Shown piece after piece: positions 32,626 to 40,526 of a DNA stretch of 64,000 nucleotides. The stretch is taken from positions 62,001-126,000 of the forward strand of contig NZ_CP007139.1 of the NCBI RefSeq assembly GCF_000724625.1, in the 5' to 3' direction. The notes under the pieces were generated by a model, which was given only the letters and a program-made list of their open reading frames with translations, was not told the DNA's origin and did no database searches. The stretch is from Fimbriimonas ginsengisoli Gsoil 348 (GTDB lineage Bacteria; Armatimonadota; Fimbriimonadia; Fimbriimonadales; Fimbriimonadaceae). Numbering within the stretch: the first letter of the stretch is position 1; every line of letters starts with the position of its first letter. The position numbers and the translations under genes were made by a program.

Positions 32626-33579
32626 GTGGCCGCTCGGATCGCGTTTGTTGTGGGGATGTTGCTTTGCCTAATCCCCCTCTTTCCGCAAGCGGCAAAGATC
32701 CTTCCCTGGGTGGCTCCAGGAGCCCTGATCCTTGGCATCCTCATTGCCCTGACTCTGGGAAACCCCTATCCCGCCATCTCCAAGAAGATCAGTAAGACCG
32801 GTCTACAAACCTCGGTCGTCCTCCTCGGCTTCTCGGTCGACCTGCAAAAAATCCTGAAGGCGGGCGGCCAAGGAATCGTCTTCGCCCTTCTTTCCATCAC
32901 CGCCGTTTTCGGCCTCGGCTGGCTGATCCAGCGCCTACTAAAGGTTCGCCCTCTGACCAGTCTCCTTGTCAGTACCGGAACCGCCATTTGCGGCGGGAGC
33001 GCGATCGCCGCGATGGCGAGCGTCACCGAAGCGCCCCAGGAGGATGTCAGCGTCGCCGTGGGAACGGTCTTCCTTTTGAACGCCCTCGCCCTAATCTTCT
33101 TTCCCCCTTTGGGTCACGCGCTCCACCTAACCCCGGACCAGTTCGGTACCTGGGCCGGGATCGCAATCCACGACGTCGCCAGCGTCGTAGGGGCCGCCAC
33201 CGCGTTCGATCCGGCGTCGCTAGAGACTGCATCCGCCGTAAAGCTCAGCCGGGTGCTCTATCTCATTCCGATCGTGATCATCGCCGCCCAAGCGATGCGC
33301 CGTAATCGGGCCGACGGCGGAAACGCCACCCCCATTCCCTGGTTTATCGGCCTTTTCCTACTCGCGAGCGTGCTTAGCTCCTACGTACCCGCGCTCAAAC
33401 CTCTGTCGCCGGTAGCCCGGTCGCTGGCCACCGCGGGGTTCGCGCTGAGCCTGTTCGTCATCGGTTTGGGGATCTCCGCAAAGACGCTGAAGGCGGTCGG
33501 ACCGCGCCCCCTCGTACAAGGGGCGGCCCTCTGGCTATTTATTTCTGTCGCCGCGTTGCTCGCGGTGCGAGGTTTGTAG
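32626..33579 (+). CDS. YeiH-family putative anion exporter
   Basis: A 317-residue integral membrane protein of the YeiH / UPF0324 family (about ten segments). GLQTSVVLLGFSVDL, STGTAICGGSAIAAM, EDVSVAVGTVFLLNALAL and the conserved GIAIHDVASVVGA block are diagnostic. Members are called putative sulfate or taurine exporters, with little experimental proof. I used GTG at 32626; the frame is open upstream (ending DWKLQFG) but has no ATG/GTG/TTG there. It is divergent from the DUF1844 operon. Confidence 0.9.
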   Translation: MAARIAFVVGMLLCLIPLFPQAAKILPWVAPGALILGILIALTLGNPYPAISKKISKTGLQTSVVLLGFSVDLQKILKAGGQGIVFALLSITAVFGLGWLIQRLLKVRPLTSLLVSTGTAICGGSAIAAMASVTEAPQEDVSVAVGTVFLLNALALIFFPPLGHALHLTPDQFGTWAGIAIHDVASVVGAATAFDPASLETASAVKLSRVLYLIPIVIIAAQAMRRNRADGGNATPIPWFIGLFLLASVLSSYVPALKPLSPVARSLATAGFALSLFVIGLGISAKTLKAVGPRPLVQGAALWLFISVAALLAVRGL

Positions 33580-33684
33580 CGCAAGTTGCACGATTCCCGA
33601 GTTACTATTGAAACGACGAACGCGTCCATCGTGTATGTTCTCGAACCGGAGATCGCTCTGTGGACGTCTAGCGGAAAACCGACG

Positions 33685-34128
33685 ATGAAGAGGCTGCTCC
33701 CGTTACTCACCTTGGTCGCCCTGGCCGCAGTCGCTCCGGCACGTGCCCGTAGCGAGCGCGCGGAGCTCGAGGCGATGTACAAGAGCATGTCGAAAGCGTT
33801 TTCGGCCAAGGACGTCAAGGGCTGCACCGCGATGTGGGCGCCGGCCATTCGCTGGTTCCCCCCTCGCAAAGCTTCGATGACCACGCTCACCCGGACTCGC
33901 GCCGCGCTGCTTCACGATTTGCGAGTCGAATTTTCCCGAAACGATAAGGTCGCCGAAGACTTCACCTTCTTCCACTTCGACGCGGATCCCGCCCGAGCAA
34001 CGGTCGAGCTTGCCGTCTCGATCTCCCATTGGGGACCGATGAACACCTCGCGAACCCTCTCCGAGCGCCACCATTGGCTAAAAGCCGGCGGCCGCTGGTG
34101 GCTCTCCCGCATCGAAGCGATCGGATAA
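33685..34128 (+). CDS. Secreted SnoaL/NTF2-like protein
   Basis: A 147-residue protein with a signal peptide (MKRLLPLLTLVALAAVAPARA) and an NTF2-fold-like domain: the helix ELEAMYKSMSKAFSAKDVKGCTAMWAP, then strands ending HHWLKAGGRWWLSRIEAIG. Such DUF4440/SnoaL-like proteins bind small ligands or act as isomerases; here no catalytic residue can be named. I chose ATG at 33685 because it opens directly into the signal sequence. A dispersed repeat begins three bases after the stop. Confidence 0.75.
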   Translation: MKRLLPLLTLVALAAVAPARARSERAELEAMYKSMSKAFSAKDVKGCTAMWAPAIRWFPPRKASMTTLTRTRAALLHDLRVEFSRNDKVAEDFTFFHFDADPARATVELAVSISHWGPMNTSRTLSERHHWLKAGGRWWLSRIEAIG

Positions 34129-34131
34129 CCC

Positions 34132-34195
34132 TCCGGAGCCCCCTCCTCGTCGATGCATTGTGCGATGAGGAGGGGGCTGGGGGTGGAGAAATCCC
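34132..34195 (+). repeat. Dispersed palindromic repeat family A, copy 2
   Basis: GCCCCCTCCTCGTCG, a loop, then CGATGAGGAGGGGGC, followed by TGGGGGTGGAGAAATCC. It starts three bases after the stop of the NTF2-like gene and is almost identical to 46908-46972. Confidence 0.88.
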
Positions 34196-34241
34196 CCTTC
34201 CCTGCCCAAACCCTAAAGGCAACGCGTCTACAATCCCTTGT

Positions 34242-35159
34242 ATGGCCCGCCTGATCGTTCCTGCCGCCGAAGAGATTCTTGACAAGCCGTTTCCCGTCCT
34301 CGACAAAGGGTTCGTGCGTCTGGTCGACTACATGGGGAGCGACGAGCGGATCGTCCAGGCGGCGCGAGTTTCGTACGGCGAGGGGACCAAGACGTTCCGC
34401 CAAGATCGGGGGCTGATCCACTATCTCATCCGCAACTGGCACACCTCGCCGATCGAGCAGGTCCAGCTCACCTTCCACTGCAAAATGCCGATTTTCGTAG
34501 CCCGGCAGTGGGTGCGGCACCGCACCGCCCGGCTGAACGAGATTTCTGGCCGTTACTCGGTGATGAAGGACGAGTTCTACGTCCCCTCACCCGAGCACAT
34601 CCGCCCGCAGTCCTCGGACAACAAGCAGGGGCGATCGGAGGATCGGTACACCGATGAGGAAGAACGAGAGATCATCGCCCTCTTCGAAGATGAGCAGCGG
34701 CAGGTCTACGCGAACTACCAGAAGCTGCTCGACAAAAACCTCGCCCGCGAGCTGGCGCGGAACAACCTCCCGCTCTCCCTCTACACCGAGTGGTACTGGC
34801 AGATCGACCTGCACAACCTCTTTCACTTCCTGCGACTGAGGCTGGACCCTCACGCTCAGTACGAGATCCGCGCTTACGCCGAGGCGATGGCGGAATGCGC
34901 GCGAGCGGTGGCCCCCCTCGCCTACGAAGGGTTCGAAGAATATATTCTCGGCTCCGTGTCGTTCAGTAAAGCCGAATGCGAAGCGCTCGCCGACCTCCTT
35001 GGGGGACGCGAAGTAAAGCTCCAGAAACGGCAGCTACAGATCTTCGAAGAAAAGCTGACCAAAGTGCGCCGCTCCGAGCCCGCGCCTCCTCCCGAAGAGC
35101 CCGAGCTCGAGCGCCTGGAAACCGAGGGGTGGCATACGCCGGAAACAAGCACTCTCTAG
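34242..35159 (+). CDS. thyX: Flavin-dependent thymidylate synthase
   Basis: A 305-residue FAD- and NADPH-dependent enzyme making dTMP from dUMP. The ThyX motif is complete at 92-106 (RHRTARLNEISGRYS). YSVMKDEFYVPSPEHIRPQ and RLRLDPHAQYEIRAYAEAM fit the family. The C-terminal 35 residues are a Pro/Glu-rich extension. I chose ATG at 34242; the open frame upstream of it runs across the repeat and into the preceding gene and is not conserved. The gene appears to stand alone. Confidence 0.95.
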   Translation: MARLIVPAAEEILDKPFPVLDKGFVRLVDYMGSDERIVQAARVSYGEGTKTFRQDRGLIHYLIRNWHTSPIEQVQLTFHCKMPIFVARQWVRHRTARLNEISGRYSVMKDEFYVPSPEHIRPQSSDNKQGRSEDRYTDEEEREIIALFEDEQRQVYANYQKLLDKNLARELARNNLPLSLYTEWYWQIDLHNLFHFLRLRLDPHAQYEIRAYAEAMAECARAVAPLAYEGFEEYILGSVSFSKAECEALADLLGGREVKLQKRQLQIFEEKLTKVRRSEPAPPPEEPELERLETEGWHTPETSTL

Positions 35160-35289
35160 CCGCTGCCGGAAGGACTTGGGCCTATCAACGATGCGGCCTC
35201 GCTCTTGTTGCGAATTCTGTAACCGGGTTACGGAGGCTACCGATATATCGCATGCTACAAGGCCGTAACGTCTGCGATGCTATAGAGGC

Positions 35290-36438
35290 ATGCGGTTGCG
35301 GCAAGCAGTAAAAACGCTTCAGGCGAGCACGCCTTTGAGGTACGTCGCCGGAGGCGCCCTGTCTCTAGCCGCGGTATTGCTGCGCGTCGCCCTTCAGTCG
35401 GTATTACAAGACCAGAACCGGTACGCCTTTCTTCTTCCCGCGACCATTATCTGCGCTATCTTCCTCGGTTTTGGACCAGGCATGTTCTGCTGCCTGCTAG
35501 GAGTGCTTCTCACGATGAAGCTCGTTCTCCGGGGTCCCAATCAGTTGATGTACTGGGATAAAAGCGATGTCGGCGGGCTCGTGCTCTTCCTCGCCCTTAA
35601 CATCGGCATCCTCTTTTTGGCGCATCGCGAGACGCAAGAAAAACGACGGCGCATCGAGACAGAACGAAAGCTGGAGCAACTTAACGCCGAGCTCGAGCAA
35701 AAAGTCGCCGAGCGAACCCGTCAGTTGGAGATAGCGAACGAAGAGTTGGAGGGGTTTTGCTATTCCATGGCCCACGACCTCCGGACGCCTTCGCGCGCCA
35801 TCGCCGGCAACGCTCGGATCATGTTGGAAGACCACTCCACTTCCCTCACCCCGGAGCTACAAAACCACCTCCGAAGAATCAACGGCGCCGCTATCAAGCT
35901 CGGCTCCTTACTCGACGGCCTCCTCACCCATGCCCGTTTGGCAAAGCAGGAATTGATGCTGCGAGAGGTCCGGATCGACGAACTGGCCCGGGAAATCGCT
36001 TTTGTGGAAGCCCGTAGGATGAAAGCCGAAGTCCAACTCGACTCAGCCGACGGCATCGTGGTGAATGCCGACGAGCGCCAGATGCGGGTGATGCTGCGGG
36101 CCCTCCTGGACAACGCGATTCTGTACCGTAAGGCAGGCGAACCTGCCCATATCCGACTCTCCGTCGAAGGCGGAGCGCTCATCATGGCGGACGACGGCAT
36201 CGGGTTCGATATGGCATTCGCCCATAAGGTCTTTTTACCGTTCGAGCGGCTGCACCGCGACGAGGCGTATCCGGGGGTCGGCATCGGCCTCGCTAACGTT
36301 GAGCGCGTCGTTCAACGCCACGGCGGCGCCGTGTCCATCGAATCCGTCCCCGAAGAAGGAACCCGGGTTCGCATCGCCCTTCCCACTCTATCAATGCTCG
36401 GTGCTCCTAATCCGGAGTTCCAGACGACCGGCTCGTAA
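35290..36438 (+). CDS. Membrane histidine kinase (phytochrome-type transmitter)
   Basis: A 382-residue kinase: an N-terminal membrane region of three to four segments (about 20-112, resembling DUF4118/KdpD-type), a coiled coil (113-155), HisKA with His162 in SMAHDLRTPSRAI, and a HATPase (ADDGIGFDM, FERLHRDEAYPGVGIGLANV). The HDLRTP plus FERLHR..E.(Y/F)PG(V/T)GIGLA pattern is the phytochrome-like transmitter group, which typically works with single-domain receivers. The receiver at 4562 is of that type, but pairing is speculative. ileS starts 38 bases downstream. Confidence 0.9.
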   Translation: MRLRQAVKTLQASTPLRYVAGGALSLAAVLLRVALQSVLQDQNRYAFLLPATIICAIFLGFGPGMFCCLLGVLLTMKLVLRGPNQLMYWDKSDVGGLVLFLALNIGILFLAHRETQEKRRRIETERKLEQLNAELEQKVAERTRQLEIANEELEGFCYSMAHDLRTPSRAIAGNARIMLEDHSTSLTPELQNHLRRINGAAIKLGSLLDGLLTHARLAKQELMLREVRIDELAREIAFVEARRMKAEVQLDSADGIVVNADERQMRVMLRALLDNAILYRKAGEPAHIRLSVEGGALIMADDGIGFDMAFAHKVFLPFERLHRDEAYPGVGIGLANVERVVQRHGGAVSIESVPEEGTRVRIALPTLSMLGAPNPEFQTTGS

Positions 36439-36476
36439 GGAGAATAGCCTCCGTCCGGTACACTCCCGGGTTCCCC

Positions 36477-39371
36477 ATGGATCTCAGAAGTACCCTTAAT
36501 CTTCCCGATCCGAACTTCACGATCCCGATGAAGGCGGACCTGCCCAAACTCGAGCCAACGATTCAGGCTCGCTGGGAAGCCGAGGGCATTTACCACCGGA
36601 TTCAGGAAACGCGGAAAGACGCGCCCTCCTTCGTGTTGCACGACGGTCCACCCTACACGAACTCGCCTATCCACATCGGCACCGCGCTCAACAAGATCCT
36701 GAAGGATCTCGTGGTGAAGAGCCGGACGATGATGGGTTTCCGCGCCCCCTACGTTCCCGGCTACGACAATCACGGCCTGCCGATCGAGCAGACGGTGATG
36801 AAAAAATTCCAGGAGCGAAAGGTAACCCCGTCCGTCGTCGAACTCCGCAAGGCGTGCCGCGAGCACGCGGCGCAGTACGTCGACGTTCAGACCAGCCAGT
36901 TCAAACGGCTCGGCGTCTTTGGACTCTGGGAACGTCCCTACGCGACAATGGACTACCGTTTCGAGGCGGAAATCGTGCGCACGTTCAAGCGCATGGTCGA
37001 GGGCGGCTATGTCTACAAGGGGCTCCGCCCCACTCTTTGGAGCCCGACCTCACGCACCGCCCTCGCCGACACCGAAATCGTCTATCACCCGGATCACGTG
37101 TCGAAGGCGATCTACGTCGCCTTCCCGCTCCGGGAGGACCCGAACCAGATCTTCGCCAAATACCCGTGTGTCGACACGATCATCTGGACGACGACTCCGT
37201 GGACGATCCCGGCGAATCTCGCCGTCGCCTTCCACCCGACCTTGGAATACGCCGTCGTCGCCCACTGGGCCGAAGAAGGAGTTGTCCCTCCGGTCTCCGA
37301 CACCAGCGCGGAGCAAGCGCCGAGTACCTACTATGTAGTCCTTCATGCGCTCGTGCCGCGCATCGCCGACGCGCTTGGGTGGAAGCGGTATGAGGTCGTC
37401 GAGCGGTTCGACGGCATCACTTTGGACGGAGCCAGTTTCAGCCACCCGATCTTCGACCGCCCATCGATCGCCGTGATGGCTGAGTACGTGACGACCGAGG
37501 ACGGCACCGGCGTCGTCCACACCGCCCCATCGCATGGTCGCGACGACTTTTACACCGGCCAGAAATACGGGCTGCCCGTGCCGAACACCGTCGACGAGCG
37601 CGGGGTTCTCACTTCCGAAGCGGGAGAGTTCGAAGGGATCTACTACAAGGAGTGTGATACCGTGGTGGTCGACCGGCTTCGCGAGGTCGGAGCCCTGCTC
37701 GATGTCCGTGATCACGTCCACAGCTACCCGTACGCCGAACGAGACGATAAGCCTGTGATCTTCCGCGCTACCGAACAGTGGTTCGTAGCCATCGATCACA
37801 ACTTCCTTCGCGACCGGATGCTCCAAGAGATCGCCAGTATCCCGCTCGAAGAATTCACCGAGCACCCGCCGCAAGAAGAGTCTAAGGGCGTGAGCTGGGT
37901 GCCCGAGTCGGGCTACAACCGGATCGAGGCGATGGTGAAGAACCGTCCCGACTGGTGCATCTCGCGCCAGCGTCCGTGGGGCGTCGGCATCCCGATTTTT
38001 TACGGCGCCAAGACCCGAACGCCGGTGCTGGACCCGGTCGCCATCGAATCGGTAGCCAGGTTGGTCGAGCGCGAGGGTTCCGACGCCTGGTTTGTGACGG
38101 AGCCCGATGGGATCTTGCCCGCCGGATACACCCATCCGGAAACCGGGGAAACCGAATTCACCAAGGAGACCGACGTTCTCGACGTATGGTTCGACTCCGG
38201 CTCAACCTCGCTCTGCGTCCTCGAGGGAAACGTCTATCCCGAGTGGAAAGAACACTGGCCCGCCGATGTCTACCTAGAAGGGTCGGATCAGCACCGCGGC
38301 TGGTTCAATTCATCGCTCGTCATCGGCACCGCCACTCGCGGCGCCGCACCTTACCGACAGGTCGTGACCCACGGTTTCGTAACCGACAGCGAAGGGCGAA
38401 AGATGAGCAAGCGGCTCGGCAACGTCGTCGATCCGGTTGAAGCGTGCGAAAAATACGGCGCGGACATCATCCGGATCTGGGTGGCGAACGTCGACTACGC
38501 GAACGACGTTCCCTGCACCGACGCGCTGCTCAAGCAGCTCGGCGAACAGTATCGAACCGTCCGAAATACGCTCCGCTTCCTCCTAGGCAACCTTCAAGGC
38601 TTCGACGCCTCGGTAGACGTCCCCTTGATCGACATTGACGAATGGATCGTGGAGCAGACCGAGCTGCTGGTGGCCGACTGTGTGGAGTCATACCGACGGT
38701 ACGACTTCAACACGGTGATCACGGCCGTTCACAACTTCTGCGGCAAGGAGCTCTCGCGGTTCTACTTGGATGCGATCAAGGACCGGATGTACTGCGAAGC
38801 ACCCGGCTCCGCCCAGCGGCAGAGCGGGCAGGCGGCGTGTCGGCGGGTCTTGCTCTCCCTACTCAAGCTGGTCGCGCCCATTCTGGTTCATACCGCCGAG
38901 GAAACCTGGACGTTGCTTCGAGAGAGCGCACTCTTGGATCCGGGCGAACCGGAGACGGTACATGCCGCTACCTTCGATCCCCCCTCGGCCGAGAGATTGG
39001 CGGAGATCGAAGGGTCGTCGCTTCAAGTCCGGTTTGCCGTGCTCAAGGCGGTCCGCGACGACGTCTTCGCCGCGTTCGAGCCCTGGAAGAGCCCGGAGAC
39101 CGTGAAGGACAGTCAAGATGCCATCGCCTCGGTGACGCTAAAGGGGCAGCCGTTGGAAACGCTGCGCACATTCGAAACGTACGAACTGGCGAACTTGTTC
39201 AAAATGAGCTGGGTTGAACTGAATGAGGGCGAGCCCTCGGTAAGTTTCCGCCGAAGCGAATTCCTCAAGTGCGACCGGTCGCGTCTGCGTCGTCCGGACG
39301 TGGAAACGGTGGTCGTCGACGGAGCGGAGATTTCGCTAACCCGTCGTGACCGGGCGGTACTCGGAGTTTGA
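36477..39371 (+). CDS. ileS: Isoleucyl-tRNA synthetase
   Basis: A 964-residue class I synthetase charging tRNA-Ile. HIGT is at 66-69 and KMSKR near 641; the CP1 editing domain carries TIIWTTTPWTIPANLA and DGTGVVHTAPSHGRDDFY. DVWFDSGSTS and GSDQHRGWFNSSL are intact. The C-terminal zinc finger that bacterial IleS usually carries is degenerate: KCDRSRLRRPDV keeps one Cys, and the second Cys pair is replaced (SLTRRDRAVLG). The rest of the length is normal. lspA begins within the stop codon. Confidence 0.97.
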   Translation: MDLRSTLNLPDPNFTIPMKADLPKLEPTIQARWEAEGIYHRIQETRKDAPSFVLHDGPPYTNSPIHIGTALNKILKDLVVKSRTMMGFRAPYVPGYDNHGLPIEQTVMKKFQERKVTPSVVELRKACREHAAQYVDVQTSQFKRLGVFGLWERPYATMDYRFEAEIVRTFKRMVEGGYVYKGLRPTLWSPTSRTALADTEIVYHPDHVSKAIYVAFPLREDPNQIFAKYPCVDTIIWTTTPWTIPANLAVAFHPTLEYAVVAHWAEEGVVPPVSDTSAEQAPSTYYVVLHALVPRIADALGWKRYEVVERFDGITLDGASFSHPIFDRPSIAVMAEYVTTEDGTGVVHTAPSHGRDDFYTGQKYGLPVPNTVDERGVLTSEAGEFEGIYYKECDTVVVDRLREVGALLDVRDHVHSYPYAERDDKPVIFRATEQWFVAIDHNFLRDRMLQEIASIPLEEFTEHPPQEESKGVSWVPESGYNRIEAMVKNRPDWCISRQRPWGVGIPIFYGAKTRTPVLDPVAIESVARLVEREGSDAWFVTEPDGILPAGYTHPETGETEFTKETDVLDVWFDSGSTSLCVLEGNVYPEWKEHWPADVYLEGSDQHRGWFNSSLVIGTATRGAAPYRQVVTHGFVTDSEGRKMSKRLGNVVDPVEACEKYGADIIRIWVANVDYANDVPCTDALLKQLGEQYRTVRNTLRFLLGNLQGFDASVDVPLIDIDEWIVEQTELLVADCVESYRRYDFNTVITAVHNFCGKELSRFYLDAIKDRMYCEAPGSAQRQSGQAACRRVLLSLLKLVAPILVHTAEETWTLLRESALLDPGEPETVHAATFDPPSAERLAEIEGSSLQVRFAVLKAVRDDVFAAFEPWKSPETVKDSQDAIASVTLKGQPLETLRTFETYELANLFKMSWVELNEGEPSVSFRRSEFLKCDRSRLRRPDVETVVVDGAEISLTRRDRAVLGV

Positions 39372-39898
39372 AGAGATTCGGAATATTCGTTGTCGTGATG
39401 ATCGCGATGCTGATCGTCGATCAGCTTGTGAAGGGTTGGGTGCGGCAAGCGATTCCGGTCGCCCATGCCTCGTGGAACGGTGGCAAACCGTTCCCCGGCT
39501 TCTTCGAAATCACCCTCACCTATAACCAGGGCATTGCGTTCGGACTCTTCAAAGGGATGGCCAAGCTAATGACCCCGATCGCGGTGGCGATCGCAGGGGG
39601 CGCCGGCTGGTATTCGTGGCGGCACCCGGACGAAACTTCCACCGCGCACGTGGCGATGGGGCTCTTGGCCGCAGGAGCCCTGGGCAACCTCTACGACCGG
39701 CTGTTCGACGCCCAAGGCGTCACGGATATGTTCTGGTTTCGTGCCATCGACTTCCCGGTATTCAATATCGCGGACGCCTGCATCACGGTCGCGACGATCC
39801 TCCTGATCTTCACCTGGTGGGCCGATGCGCTAAAGCATCGAGCAAAAACAGTCCCGGAACCGATCGTGGGCGAAACCCCTTTGGCCGCCGACGAGTAA
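39368..39898 (+). CDS. lspA: Lipoprotein signal peptidase (signal peptidase II)
   Basis: A 176-residue four-helix membrane aspartyl protease that removes signal peptides from prolipoproteins. Conserved blocks are LIVDQLVKGWV, TYNQGIAFGLF, GALGNLYDRL, GVTD and FNIADACI; the last two are expected to hold the catalytic aspartates (residues 120 and 136). The start is TTG overlapping the ileS TGA stop, a tight coupling also seen in other bacteria with ileS-lspA. The C-terminal 25 residues are an extra polar tail. Confidence 0.95.
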   Translation: MKRFGIFVVVMIAMLIVDQLVKGWVRQAIPVAHASWNGGKPFPGFFEITLTYNQGIAFGLFKGMAKLMTPIAVAIAGGAGWYSWRHPDETSTAHVAMGLLAAGALGNLYDRLFDAQGVTDMFWFRAIDFPVFNIADACITVATILLIFTWWADALKHRAKTVPEPIVGETPLAADE

Positions 39899-39906
39899 TG
39901 TAGCTT

Positions 39907-40401
39907 ATGAGGTCCCGTGGTCCGGTTCCTGGCCCGCTCGTTATCGTGCTCATCGCGGCGGCGTTGCCCGAAATTTTTCGTCGCTGCAAGCCGCTCGCCA
40001 AAACGATCGCTGATACCCTGATCAAAGCCGGCGAGACGGTTCAGCGAATGGCCGAGACGGACGAGCCTAAAGCGGCCACCGTTGCTGACGCCCCCGTGGC
40101 CGACGACCTAACCGTCGTCGATGCCATCGTCGTAGAGCCGGGAACCGGGACCGCCGCCGAAGCGCCCAACCCGGATGTGAAGGAAGACACGACCAAGGTA
40201 GGCGCGGGAACCAAAGAAGTCGATCTAAACACCGCCAGCCCCACCGGCCACGAGGAGATCGCCTCCCAAATCGCCGCCGAAGCCAAAGGCGACGGCGCCG
40301 CCAGCGAGCCGGTTAGTCCCCGCCCCCGTAAGGCAAGAAAGCCCCTCGAACCCGACCAACCGAGAAATCCGAAGCGAACGAAGAATAGCTCGGCCGGCTA
40401 A
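39907..40401 (+). CDS. Hypothetical protein with N-terminal membrane helix and low-complexity tail
   Basis: A 164-residue protein. Residues 8-25 form a hydrophobic segment and 26-50 an amphipathic helix (PLAKTIADTLIKAGETVQRMAE), a combination reminiscent of DUF5132-type envelope proteins. The remaining 110 residues are Ala/Asp/Glu/Pro-rich and end in a basic stretch (RPRKARKPLEPDQPRNPKRTK). No catalytic motif is present. It starts eight bases after lspA and may be cotranscribed with it. Function unknown. Confidence 0.6.
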   Translation: MRSRGPVPGPLVIVLIAAALPEIFRRCKPLAKTIADTLIKAGETVQRMAETDEPKAATVADAPVADDLTVVDAIVVEPGTGTAAEAPNPDVKEDTTKVGAGTKEVDLNTASPTGHEEIASQIAAEAKGDGAASEPVSPRPRKARKPLEPDQPRNPKRTKNSSAG

Positions 40402-40420
40402 AGAGAACACGAAGGCGTTT

Positions 40421-40526
40421 AGGCGCTGGGCGTTGGGCGTTGGGCGTTGGAAAAGGGTAAAGCACTAAGCCAACAACGCCTTAACGCCTTAACGCCTTAA
40501 CGCCTTAACGCCTTAACGCCTAACGC
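40421..40526. repeat. Two short tandem arrays between converging genes
   Basis: GCGTTGG units (7 bp) at about 40424-40450 and AACGCCTT units (8 bp, about five copies) at 40475-40521. The second array runs directly into the mutL stop codon (TAG in GTAGGCGTTAG on the minus strand). The two units are near-complements of each other (CGTT / AACG), so the arrays could form a long imperfect hairpin. Confidence 0.85.

Noticed and set aside
34029-34241. N-terminal extension of thyX
   Set aside because: It runs through the preceding gene's end and a dispersed repeat, and ThyX normally begins near the chosen ATG.
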